Positions 26,420 through 34,564 of a DNA stretch of 53,847 bases are shown piece after piece. A model generated the notes under the pieces. That model was not told the origin of the DNA. It did not search any database and saw only the letters and a list, made by a program, of their open reading frames with translations. The position numbers and the translations under genes are program-made. Positions within the stretch are counted from its first letter, which is position 1, and every line of letters begins with the position of its first letter. Source of the DNA: CAZPMC01 sp964587755 (GTDB lineage Bacteria; Bacillota; Clostridia; Acetivibrionales; DTU013); the NCBI GenBank assembly GCA_964587755.1, contig CAZPMC010000011.1, positions 1-53,847 on the forward strand. Direction: 5' to 3'.

Positions 26420-27475
26420 ATGATAATGGATGATAGGAAGAGAAGAATACTTCAAGCCATCATCGATGATTACATTGATTCAGCTGAACCCATTGGCTCA
26501 AGAACAATTGCGAGGAAACACGAACTGGGACTGAGTTCTGCCACCATACGAAATGAGATGGCGGACCTTGAGGACATGGGTTATTTGGTACAGCCGCATA
26601 CCTCCGCCGGACGTGTACCGTCGGATAAAGGCTATAGATTATATGTTGATGAATTGATGAGGGTACGTGAATTAAATAAAGAAGAAATAGAAAGTATCAG
26701 GCTTGAAATGGAAACGCGGATAAACGAGCTGAGCCAGCTTATAAGGCAGGCATCGGCTGTTTTGTCCCGCTTTACAAAATATATATCGGTGGCTGTGACA
26801 CCACCGTTGAAAACAACTATTTTGAAGGCGATACAAATTGTTCCCATTGAAACAGGGAAAGCTATGGTCATTGTTGTTACAAATTCAGGTACTGTGCGCA
26901 ATTCACTGGTTATGTTACCTGAAAACGTCAGTGACGATATGATGATTGTTATTTCCAACATTCTTAACAGCAAGCTTAAAGGAGTTGTGTTAGAAAAGAT
27001 AAGCGCTGATTTGGCTGATGATTTAGAGATTGAGCTTGGATTATCTAAGGAGATTACAGTACCCATACTTGAAGGAGCCAGATGTTGTTTTAACCAAGAT
27101 GAGAGCAAAGAGGTATTTATAGAGGGTACGACAAATATATTTAACCATCCCGAATTCAGAGATATTGTTAAGGCAAGGGACTTCATGAGTATACTCGATA
27201 AGAAGGCCAGCCTTAGTAAGCTTTTGTGCAACTATGCTGAACAAGAGGGAATAAGGGTCAGAATTGGAAATGAAAATGATATGTCCGGTATTAAAGAATA
27301 TAGTCTTGTAACTGCCACGTATAATTTGGCAGATATTGTTGTCGGCTCCATTGGAATTATCGGGCCCACTCGAATGGAATATCCCAAAGTGATTTCATCA
27401 ATGAGATATATTAAAAAAATAATGGATAAGGAAGTGAGTAATCTGCTCGGCTTAGATGCCGAGAAAGAAAAATAA
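26420..27475 (+). CDS. hrcA: Heat-inducible transcription repressor HrcA
   Basis: Represses class I heat-shock operons by binding CIRCE. The protein has 351 residues: a winged-helix N-terminus (DDRKRRILQAIIDDYIDSAEPIGSRTI, LSSATIRNEMADLEDMGYLVQPHTSAGRVPSDKGYRLYV) and a dimerisation/GAF-like C-terminal domain. A GTG at 26411 is in frame, but GGGGTG at 26408-26413 points to the ATG at 26420. First gene of the operon; its own operator lies 25 bases upstream. Confidence 0.98.
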   Translation: MIMDDRKRRILQAIIDDYIDSAEPIGSRTIARKHELGLSSATIRNEMADLEDMGYLVQPHTSAGRVPSDKGYRLYVDELMRVRELNKEEIESIRLEMETRINELSQLIRQASAVLSRFTKYISVAVTPPLKTTILKAIQIVPIETGKAMVIVVTNSGTVRNSLVMLPENVSDDMMIVISNILNSKLKGVVLEKISADLADDLEIELGLSKEITVPILEGARCCFNQDESKEVFIEGTTNIFNHPEFRDIVKARDFMSILDKKASLSKLLCNYAEQEGIRVRIGNENDMSGIKEYSLVTATYNLADIVVGSIGIIGPTRMEYPKVISSMRYIKKIMDKEVSNLLGLDAEKEK

Positions 27476-27498
27476 CATCAAAGGATAAGGAGTATAAA

Positions 27499-28098
27499 AT
27501 GGGTGAAGAATTAAATAAAAAGCGAAAGGAAAAGGATGCAGTTGAGAATGAATGCAGTAAGGAAGTAGAATCAGCTAAAGAAGTCGGTCCTGACAACTGC
27601 GTTGAGAGCGATGAGCAGGATAATCTAAAGTCCGAGCTGGATAAAATCAAATGTGAGCTGGAGTGTAAGACAAAAGAGTGTGCAGAATATTTTGATAAGC
27701 TTCAAAGAACAGCTGCTGAGTATGATAATTTTAAGAAAAGAACCCAAAAAGAGAAGGAAGCGTTGTATATAGATGCGGTAAGTGATGTAGTATCTGCTTT
27801 TTTACCGGTCATAGACAATGTGGAGAGAGCGCTTAAGGCAATACCGGATGACCAAGCATCAAAAAATTTGAAGGATGGAGTGGAAATGGTATTTAAGCAG
27901 CTAAAAGAGACCTTCTCAAATATTGGTGTTGAAGAAATAAAAGCACTTAATGAACCTTTTGACCCCAGGCTGCACAATGCTGTAATGCATATCGAGGACG
28001 AAGCATACGGCTCAAATACAATAATTGAGGAGTTCCAAAAGGGTTACATTTACAAAGATAAAGTGATTAGATATAGTGTGGTTAAGGTTGCAAATTAG
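27499..28098 (+). CDS. grpE: Nucleotide exchange factor GrpE
   Basis: Releases ADP from DnaK. The protein has 199 residues with a charged disordered N-terminus, a long coiled coil (about 50-100), and the beta domain (DGVEMVFKQLKETFSNIGVEEIKAL, FDPRLHNAVMHIED, GYIYKDKVIRYSVVKV). AAGGAG precedes the ATG. Second gene of the CIRCE-controlled operon. Confidence 0.98.
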   Translation: MGEELNKKRKEKDAVENECSKEVESAKEVGPDNCVESDEQDNLKSELDKIKCELECKTKECAEYFDKLQRTAAEYDNFKKRTQKEKEALYIDAVSDVVSAFLPVIDNVERALKAIPDDQASKNLKDGVEMVFKQLKETFSNIGVEEIKALNEPFDPRLHNAVMHIEDEAYGSNTIIEEFQKGYIYKDKVIRYSVVKVAN

Positions 28099-28136
28099 AA
28101 TACTTATTTATTAATAGAGTGAATTGGAGGTTAATT

Positions 28137-29999
28137 ATGGCAAAAGTAATAGGTATAGATTTAGGTACAACGAATTCTTGCGTAGCAGTTATGGAAGGCG
28201 GAGAACCGGTGGTTATTGCCAATCCTGAAGGCAGCAGGACTACATCTTCAGTGGTTGCATTTTCAAAGACTGGTGAAAGACTTGTGGGGCAGGTAGCAAA
28301 AAGGCAGGCAATTACTAATCCTGAAAGAACAGTTATGTCTATTAAAAGAGACATGGGTTCCGATAGGAAGGTAAAAATAGATGAAAAAAGCTATACACCT
28401 CAAGAAATTTCTGCAATGATTCTGCAAAAGCTTAAGTCAGATGCAGAGGCATATCTTGGCGAGACCGTTACCCAAGCGGTTATTACAGTCCCGGCATATT
28501 TCAGTGATGCTCAAAGGCAGGCTACTAAAGATGCCGGTAAGATAGCCGGTCTTGAAGTCTTAAGAATTATCAACGAGCCTACTGCAGCAGCCCTGGCATA
28601 TGGACTTGACAAAGAACATGATCAGAAGATTATGGTTTATGACTTAGGCGGAGGTACATTTGACGTTTCCATTTTGGAGATAGGAGACGGGGTTTTTGAA
28701 GTATTGGCGACCAACGGAAACAACAAGCTTGGTGGCGATGACTTTGACCAAAGAATAATTGACTATCTTGCAGATACGTTTAAAAGGGAAAACGGCATTG
28801 ATCTGAGAAATGATAAAATGGCAATGCAGCGTCTGAAGGAAGCAGCAGAGAAGGCTAAAATTGAGCTGTCCGGTGTTGCAACCACCAATATAAATCTTCC
28901 ATTTATAACAGCAGACGCATCAGGCCCTAAGCATCTTGATATGACTTTAACAAAGGCGAAGTTTGACGAGCTGACGGCTGACCTTGTTGAAAAGACAATG
29001 GGGCCGACACGACAGGCTATGGGAGATGCAGGACTGACACCTGATAAAATAGACAAGATTCTACTGGTGGGTGGTTCAACGAGAATTCCTGCAGTTCAAG
29101 AGGCTGTTAAGAAATACCTGGGTAAGGAGCCCTTCAAGGGAATCAATCCAGATGAGTGTGTAGCTATCGGTGCTGCTATTCAAGCGGGTGTGCTGACAGG
29201 TGAAGTCACAGGACTTTTACTTCTTGACGTTACACCTCTTTCTCTTGGAATCGAAACATTAGGCGGCGTCTTTACAAAGCTGATTGAGAGAAACACAACT
29301 ATTCCCACAAAGAAGAGCCAGATATTCTCAACAGCAGCAGACGGACAGACCAGTGTTGAAATTCATGTTTTGCAGGGCGAAAGAGAAATGGCGGCTTACA
29401 ACAAAACTCTTGGACGCTTCCAGCTGACCAATATTCCGCCGGCGCCTAGAGGAGTGCCTCAAATCGAGGTTACCTTTGATATAGATGCCAATGGTATAGT
29501 TCATGTTTCGGCAAAGGATCTTGGCACGGGAAATGAACAGAATATAACAATCACCGCTTCTACAAATCTGTCCGAGGAAGATATTGATAAGGCAGTTAAG
29601 GAAGCTGAAAAATTTGCCGCTGAGGATAAAAAGCGTAAGGAAGAGATAGAGATAAGGAACAATGCCGACTCAATGGTTTACCAATCCGAGAAGACATTGA
29701 AGGAGCTTGGTGATAAGCTTGACGCTTCCGATAAGTCAAAGATAGAGGAAGAGATAAACAATGTGAAGGAAGCTCTTAAGGGAACCGACACTGAGAAAAT
29801 AAAGGCAGCTACCGAAGCTTTGACCCAATCATTCTATGATATTTCCTCAAAGATTTATCAGCAGAATCCTGGTGCAGCAGGCGGACCAAATACAGGAGCA
29901 GGCTTTGACGGCGCAAACGCCCAAGGTGCAGGTCAAGAACAGGATAATGTCTATGATGCCGACTATAAGGTAGTAGATGAAGATAAGGATGACAAATAG
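28137..29999 (+). CDS. dnaK: Chaperone DnaK (Hsp70)
   Basis: ATP-dependent chaperone of 620 residues. The nucleotide-binding domain begins KVIGIDLGTTNSCVAVMEGG and includes YDLGGGTFDVSIL and LLVGGSTRIPAVQ; the substrate domain and a Gly/Ala/Asp-rich tail follow. The ATG at 28137 has GGAGG seven bases upstream; an ATG six codons earlier has no such site and does not fit the family. The lid region lacks the proteobacterial insertion, as expected for Firmicutes. No second CIRCE lies in front of it. Confidence 0.99.
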   Translation: MAKVIGIDLGTTNSCVAVMEGGEPVVIANPEGSRTTSSVVAFSKTGERLVGQVAKRQAITNPERTVMSIKRDMGSDRKVKIDEKSYTPQEISAMILQKLKSDAEAYLGETVTQAVITVPAYFSDAQRQATKDAGKIAGLEVLRIINEPTAAALAYGLDKEHDQKIMVYDLGGGTFDVSILEIGDGVFEVLATNGNNKLGGDDFDQRIIDYLADTFKRENGIDLRNDKMAMQRLKEAAEKAKIELSGVATTNINLPFITADASGPKHLDMTLTKAKFDELTADLVEKTMGPTRQAMGDAGLTPDKIDKILLVGGSTRIPAVQEAVKKYLGKEPFKGINPDECVAIGAAIQAGVLTGEVTGLLLLDVTPLSLGIETLGGVFTKLIERNTTIPTKKSQIFSTAADGQTSVEIHVLQGEREMAAYNKTLGRFQLTNIPPAPRGVPQIEVTFDIDANGIVHVSAKDLGTGNEQNITITASTNLSEEDIDKAVKEAEKFAAEDKKRKEEIEIRNNADSMVYQSEKTLKELGDKLDASDKSKIEEEINNVKEALKGTDTEKIKAATEALTQSFYDISSKIYQQNPGAAGGPNTGAGFDGANAQGAGQEQDNVYDADYKVVDEDKDDK

Positions 30000-30023
30000 G
30001 CAATCAGCAATTGGCTGATTGCC
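29999..30023 (+). other. Intercistronic hairpin after dnaK
   Basis: Perfect ten-base stem GGCAATCAGC/GCTGATTGCC with a five-base loop, starting in the dnaK stop codon. There is no T tract, so it is more likely an mRNA stability or processing element than a terminator. Confidence 0.7.
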
Positions 30024-30044
30024 ATACTCTGTATGTAATGATAA

Positions 30045-30079
30045 AATAAGCCGAGGCTTTTACAAAGCTTTGGCTTATT
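30045..30079 (+). other. Second intercistronic hairpin before dnaJ
   Basis: Outer stem AATAAGCC/GGCTTATT with an inner AGGCTTT/AAAGCTT pairing. Together with the first hairpin it separates dnaK from dnaJ and could lower dnaJ output relative to dnaK. Confidence 0.65.
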
Positions 30080-30106
30080 GTATGAATAGATGGGAGATGT
30101 TTACGA

Positions 30107-31252
30107 TTGCCGCAGAGCAAGAGAGACTATTATGATATATTAGGGGTCGGAAAAAGTGCTTCCGATACGGAAATAAAAAAGGCGTATAGAAAGCTGGCAA
30201 AAAAGTATCATCCTGACGTAAACCAGGGGGATTCTGAAGCTGAAGCAAAATTTAAAGAAGTAAATGAAGCTTATGAGATATTAAGCGACTCACAAAAGAG
30301 AGCTCGCTATGATCAGTTTGGTCATGCAGGTGTTGATCCTAATGGGTTTGGCAGTGCCGGAGCAGGCTTTGGTGATTTTGATTTTGGTGGTATCGGGGAT
30401 ATTTTCGAAACCTTTTTCGGAGGCTCAGGGTTCGGGCGCAGTTCAAGAAGCCGTACAGGACCTCAGAGGGGCGCCGATTTAAAATACGCCATAACCATAT
30501 TATTCGAAGAAGCTGCTTTTGGAGTTGAACGGGAGATTGTCATAGGCAGGAATGAATCCTGTGACACTTGTAAAGGAACAGGTGCAAAGAAGGGGACTGC
30601 TACTGAAAAATGTACTCACTGCAATGGGACCGGGCAGATTCAATATAGACAGAGTTCACCCTTTGGACAGTTTATAACCTCAAAAACGTGTGATGCATGT
30701 CGCGGGGAAGGCAAAATCATTACCGAACCATGTATCACATGCAAAGGTAGGGGCAAAGTAAGAAAAAATGTGAAAATAATGCTAAAGATCCCTGCAGGTA
30801 TAGATGATGGGCAGACTATATCACTTAGGGGTGAGGGTGACCACGGTTCTAGGGGAGGACCGCCAGGTGATTTGTTTGTTACTATAAATGTTAAGCCTCA
30901 CTCTATTTTCAAAAGACAGGACAATGATGTGGTTTGTGAAATACCGATAACATTCGTACAGGCAGCCCTTGGTGCAGAGCTTGAGGTGCCGACTTTAGAC
31001 GGCAAAGTCAAGTACAATTTGCCTGAAGGCACTCAAACAGGCTCGATTTTCAGACTAAAGGGAAAAGGTATCCCATACCTTAGGGGAAATGGAAGAGGAG
31101 ATCAGTATGTCAAGGTTGAAATAGATGTACCAAATAAATTAAATGACAGGCAGAAGGCTTTGCTTAAGGAATTTGCCGACATAAGCGGAGACGAAGTATA
31201 TGAACGCCGGAAAAATTTCTTTGACAAAATGAAAGATGCTTTGGGCATGTAG
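30107..31252 (+). CDS. dnaJ: Chaperone DnaJ (type I Hsp40)
   Basis: Co-chaperone that delivers clients and stimulates DnaK ATPase. The 381 residues contain a J domain with HPD (YHPDVNQGD), a Gly/Phe-rich linker, four zinc-binding repeats (CDTCKGTG, CTHCNGTG, CDACRGEG, CITCKGRG) and the C-terminal client-binding domains. It starts at a TTG with GGGAG ten bases upstream, a weak initiation context that fits lower expression than dnaK. prmA follows within 12 bases. Confidence 0.98.
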   Translation: MPQSKRDYYDILGVGKSASDTEIKKAYRKLAKKYHPDVNQGDSEAEAKFKEVNEAYEILSDSQKRARYDQFGHAGVDPNGFGSAGAGFGDFDFGGIGDIFETFFGGSGFGRSSRSRTGPQRGADLKYAITILFEEAAFGVEREIVIGRNESCDTCKGTGAKKGTATEKCTHCNGTGQIQYRQSSPFGQFITSKTCDACRGEGKIITEPCITCKGRGKVRKNVKIMLKIPAGIDDGQTISLRGEGDHGSRGGPPGDLFVTINVKPHSIFKRQDNDVVCEIPITFVQAALGAELEVPTLDGKVKYNLPEGTQTGSIFRLKGKGIPYLRGNGRGDQYVKVEIDVPNKLNDRQKALLKEFADISGDEVYERRKNFFDKMKDALGM

Positions 31253-31264
31253 GGGGAAGGCTTT

Positions 31265-32209
31265 ATGGAGTGGACTGAAATATGTATAAAAACAACACAA
31301 GAGGCAGTTGACGCCATATCTGAAATGCTTTCCTCAATAGGCTCAGGCGGCGTAGTCATAGAAGACCCCTATGAAATCAGGAGGCAAATTGAGAGCCCCG
31401 ATTCCCTGGATTATGCGGATCAGGATTTTATGGATTCTCTGGGAACTGACGTTATTATAAAAGCTTATTTTAATGATGAATACAACCATGAAGAATTGTC
31501 TGCACTCATCATTGAAAAGCTAAAATTTATTTCCCAATTTCTCAATGTGGGCAAAGGCTATGTTGGTTTCACAAAAGTAGATGACCAGGACTGGTCAGTC
31601 GCATGGAAGAAATACTACAAGCCCTTCAATATTACAAATAGTATTGTAATAAAGCCAAGCTGGGAAGAATATGAAAGCAAGGACGGAGAAATTGTAATAC
31701 AGATGGATCCGGGCATGGCTTTCGGCACAGGCACCCATGAAACAACGAGGCTGTGTTCCCAGCTTCTTGAGAAATATGTTAAAAAGGGCGACAGAGTCAT
31801 TGACGTAGGATGTGGAACGGGAATTTTATCAATAATAGCAGTCAAGCTGGGTGCAAGCTCAAGCGTAGCTGTTGACATTGATGAGGTGGCAGTAAGAGTA
31901 GCAAAAGAAAACTGTATTGTTAACAATGTCTCTGACAGAATATCCGTTCAAAAGGGTGTGCTGCATGCTCTTAAGAAGGAGCTTTATGATATAGTGGTTG
32001 CAAATATTATTGCAGATGTTATTATCGGCATATCCCCTGATGTGACATCCTATTTGAAGCCTGGGGGAATACTTTTGACATCGGGTATCATAAAAGAAAG
32101 AAAAGATGATGTAATAAACGCATACAAACAATTAAAATTTGAATTGATAAGCATTTTAGAAATGGGTGAATGGGTGGCGATTGCATTTAAATGTCCAGAT
32201 ACTTTGTAA
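31265..32209 (+). CDS. prmA: Ribosomal protein L11 methyltransferase
   Basis: SAM-dependent methyltransferase that trimethylates ribosomal protein L11. The protein has 314 residues: an N-terminal substrate-recognition domain, then MDPGMAFGTGTHETTRL and the SAM motif VIDVGCGTGILSI, then VVANIIADVI. GGGGGAAGG precedes the ATG. Its 3' end overlaps rsmE by 19 bases, so the two are coupled. The dnaJ-prmA-rsmE order is conserved in Firmicutes. Confidence 0.97.
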   Translation: MEWTEICIKTTQEAVDAISEMLSSIGSGGVVIEDPYEIRRQIESPDSLDYADQDFMDSLGTDVIIKAYFNDEYNHEELSALIIEKLKFISQFLNVGKGYVGFTKVDDQDWSVAWKKYYKPFNITNSIVIKPSWEEYESKDGEIVIQMDPGMAFGTGTHETTRLCSQLLEKYVKKGDRVIDVGCGTGILSIIAVKLGASSSVAVDIDEVAVRVAKENCIVNNVSDRISVQKGVLHALKKELYDIVVANIIADVIIGISPDVTSYLKPGGILLTSGIIKERKDDVINAYKQLKFELISILEMGEWVAIAFKCPDTL

Positions 32210-32961
32210 GCATTGATTCCATTGATGTTGAAAATAACAGTATAACCATAACCGGTGAGGATGTTAAGCATATAAGAAATGTTTTAAGAAATAAGCCCGG
32301 AGATATGATAAAGGTCTCTGACGGTGAAAAATATGATTATGATGTCAAAATTGAGACATTAGACAGAGAGGCTGTTTACACAAAAATAGTGTACAGATAC
32401 GAGAACAAGACAGAGCCGCCTGTTAATATAACTCTATTTCAAGGGTTACCCAAGGCTGACAAGATGGAATATTTAATCCAAAAGTGTGTAGAACTTGGGG
32501 TAAAAAGAATTGTGCCTGTTATGACAGCCAGGACAGTAGTAAAGCTTACTGACCCCAAAGATGCAAAGACTAAGACAATACGCTGGAACCGTATTGCGCA
32601 AGAGGCCGCAAAGCAATGTGACAGAGGCTTTATACCAGTGGTAACGGAGCCTGTGAGGTTTGCTGAAGCACTTGAGCTGGCTTGTGATTGTAAGCTTAAG
32701 CTATTACCTTATGAGGAGGAGACAAAGGGGAGCTTAAGAGATAATATCAGAGCATTCCGCAAGCACTTTTGTGATAAGGGGCGGAAGCTGTCAATAGCGT
32801 TGTTCATCGGTCCGGAAGGAGGATTTGCAGCGGACGAGGTAGAAAAGGCTAAAAGTAAAGGTTTTAATTTAGTAACCCTTGGACCAAGGATTCTTAGGAC
32901 TGAAACAGCAGGTATTGTGGTTATGTCCATTATCATGTATGAATTGGGAGATATGCCCTAG
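32191..32961 (+). CDS. rsmE: 16S rRNA (uracil-1498-N3) methyltransferase
   Basis: SPOUT/trefoil-knot methyltransferase of 256 residues that modifies U1498 of 16S rRNA. A PUA-like N-terminal domain is followed by the knot motifs FIGPEGGFAADEVE and LGPRILRTETAGIV. The ATG lies inside the end of prmA. It is the last gene of the heat-shock-linked transcript before a new promoter for yicC. Confidence 0.97.
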   Translation: MSRYFVSIDSIDVENNSITITGEDVKHIRNVLRNKPGDMIKVSDGEKYDYDVKIETLDREAVYTKIVYRYENKTEPPVNITLFQGLPKADKMEYLIQKCVELGVKRIVPVMTARTVVKLTDPKDAKTKTIRWNRIAQEAAKQCDRGFIPVVTEPVRFAEALELACDCKLKLLPYEEETKGSLRDNIRAFRKHFCDKGRKLSIALFIGPEGGFAADEVEKAKSKGFNLVTLGPRILRTETAGIVVMSIIMYELGDMP

Positions 32962-33003
32962 AGCATAAAAAAGCAAAAATTGTCTTTCAAATGGAAGCAT
33001 TTA

Positions 33004-33012
33004 TGTTATAAT
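33004..33012 (+). promoter_or_regulatory. Extended -10 promoter for yicC-remA-rpoZ
   Basis: TGT-TATAAT 43 bases before the yicC ATG; no -35 box at standard spacing. Confidence 0.5.
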
Positions 33013-33054
33013 ACCTATTGAAAATTAAGATACATAAACATTACGAGGTTAATA

Positions 33055-33933
33055 ATGATTAAGAGCATGACAGGTTTCGGACACGGAGAATATTCACAAG
33101 ACGACAGGGAGTTTACAGTTGAGATAAAGACAGTTAATCACAGGTACTCTGATGTCTTTATAAAAATGCCGAGGCAGATATGCTTTCTGGAGGACAGGGT
33201 TAGGGCAATGGTCTCAAAGGCTATTTCCAGAGGTAAGATAGACGTATATATCACTTACTACAACTACTGTGAAGGCTCCAGATTAGTTTCATATGATGAG
33301 TCCCTTGCCAAGGCTTACATTTCTGCGGTTGAAGCCTTGAGAGATACCTTTGGTTTAAAGGATGATATTTGTGTATCACTTATATCAAAGTACCCTGATG
33401 TTTTAAAGGTTGAGCAGCCTGAAGAGGATGGGGAAGTTTTATGGGAGGCACTTAAGATAGCTGTTGAAAATGCACTTGCTTCTTTGGTTGAAATGAGGCA
33501 AAATGAAGGTGAAGAATTAAAGAAAGTTCTTCTTGAGAGAGTAGAGTACATTGAGGAGCTTATTGGAGGAATTTCCAGGCGTGCGCCTGAAGTACCAAAG
33601 GAGTATAAGCTAAAGCTGGAAGCCCGTATAAAAGATTTGATTGATCAGCAGACTATAGATGAAAACCGGCTTTTGACCGAGGTTGCGATTTTTGCTGATC
33701 GCGCAAGCATTGATGAGGAGCTGGTAAGGTTAACAAGTCACATGGGTCAGATGCGTGATATACTCGGATCGGATCAGCCTGTTGGGCGAAAGCTGGACTT
33801 CCTGGTTCAGGAAATGAACAGAGAGATTAATACAATAGGCTCAAAGGCCAATGATTTGGATATAACAAAAGCAGTCTTAGAAATTAAAAGTGAAATTGAA
33901 AAGATTAGAGAACAAATTCAGAATATTGAATGA
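33055..33933 (+). CDS. YicC/YloC family endoribonuclease
   Basis: A 292-residue protein with the conserved start MIKSMTGFGHGEY and end REINTIGSKANDLDITKAVLEIKSEIEKIREQIQNIE. Members are metal-dependent endoribonucleases involved in RNA decay. GAGG precedes the ATG. It heads the yicC-remA-rpoZ cluster that is usual for Firmicutes, here without gmk. Confidence 0.96.
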   Translation: MIKSMTGFGHGEYSQDDREFTVEIKTVNHRYSDVFIKMPRQICFLEDRVRAMVSKAISRGKIDVYITYYNYCEGSRLVSYDESLAKAYISAVEALRDTFGLKDDICVSLISKYPDVLKVEQPEEDGEVLWEALKIAVENALASLVEMRQNEGEELKKVLLERVEYIEELIGGISRRAPEVPKEYKLKLEARIKDLIDQQTIDENRLLTEVAIFADRASIDEELVRLTSHMGQMRDILGSDQPVGRKLDFLVQEMNREINTIGSKANDLDITKAVLEIKSEIEKIREQIQNIE

Positions 33934-33974
33934 GTCTTAAGGGGGATTCCCCCAAAAAATAAGGAGGATAGTTT

Positions 33975-34253
33975 ATGAAGCTCATAAACATTGGTTTTGG
34001 GAATATTGTCTCAGCTAACAGGCTTATTGCAATTGTAAGTCCTGAGTCGGCACCGATAAAGAGAATAATACAGGAAGCAAGAGAAAGAGGAATGTTGATT
34101 GATGCCACTTATGGCAGAAGAACAAGGGCTGTTATCATTACAGACAGTGATCATGTTATTTTATCCGCTGTTCAACCTGAGACAGTTGCACACAGGCTAA
34201 ATGCCAAGGATGCAGATGTGGATGATACTGACAGCGATATTGAAGAAGAATAA
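33975..34253 (+). CDS. remA: RemA-family (DUF370) DNA-binding regulator
   Basis: A 92-residue protein starting MKLINIGFGNIVSANRLIAIVSPESAPIKRIIQEA and containing GRRTRAVIITDSDHVILSAVQPETV, diagnostic of the RemA/extracellular matrix regulator family. In Bacillus it activates matrix and osmoprotection genes as a ring-shaped DNA-binding oligomer. A D/E-rich tail (DADVDDTDSDIEEE) extends beyond the usual core. AAGGAGG lies before the ATG. rpoZ follows within 30 bases where gmk would be expected. Confidence 0.96.
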   Translation: MKLINIGFGNIVSANRLIAIVSPESAPIKRIIQEARERGMLIDATYGRRTRAVIITDSDHVILSAVQPETVAHRLNAKDADVDDTDSDIEEE

Positions 34254-34283
34254 AGATTGATATTTCGGGAGGTTTTTATATTG

Positions 34284-34490
34284 ATGATATTTCCGGCGAT
34301 AAGTTCATTGCTGAAAAAAGTTGACAGCAGGTATACTCTTGTTGTAGTCACAGCAAAGAGGGCAAGACAGCTGTCGGAGGGGGCAAACAAGTTGACCGAC
34401 TGTACATCAGATAAAGCGGTTACAGTTGCATTGAATGAAATAAATGAAGATAAGATTACTTACATTCGTACAAGGAACGGAATAAAATAA
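34284..34490 (+). CDS. rpoZ: RNA polymerase omega subunit
   Basis: Small assembly subunit of RNA polymerase, 68 residues. Signatures are FPAISSLLKKVDSRYTLVVVTAKRARQLSEG and SDKAVTVALNEINEDKI. GGGAGG at 34267-34272 would fit either the TTG at 34281 or the ATG at 34284; both give nearly the same protein. It is followed by a hairpin and coaBC. Confidence 0.95.
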   Translation: MIFPAISSLLKKVDSRYTLVVVTAKRARQLSEGANKLTDCTSDKAVTVALNEINEDKITYIRTRNGIK

Positions 34491-34520
34491 TATATTTGGT
34501 AAAATAAGAAGGTTGGGGGT

Positions 34521-34552
34521 TCAAGGCGTTTTAACCTTGACCTTGTTTTTTT
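34521..34552 (+). terminator. Terminator or attenuator-like hairpin before coaBC
   Basis: CAAGG (34522-34526) can pair with CCTTG (34541-34545), which runs straight into T7. The alternative pairing AAGGTT (34509-34514) with AACCTT (34533-34538) overlaps it, so two exclusive folds are possible just before coaBC. Confidence 0.45.
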
Positions 34553-34564
34553 AGAGGTGATATT

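Noticed and set aside
26540..26570. LSSAT stretch in HrcA as a flavinylation motif
   Set aside because: There is no Asp at the first motif position, the protein is cytoplasmic, and the segment is the conserved DNA-binding helix of HrcA.
26632..27231. Long minus-strand open frame (199 codons) opposite hrcA
   Set aside because: Mirror frame of a conserved gene; no ribosome site, no family resemblance, typical antisense composition.
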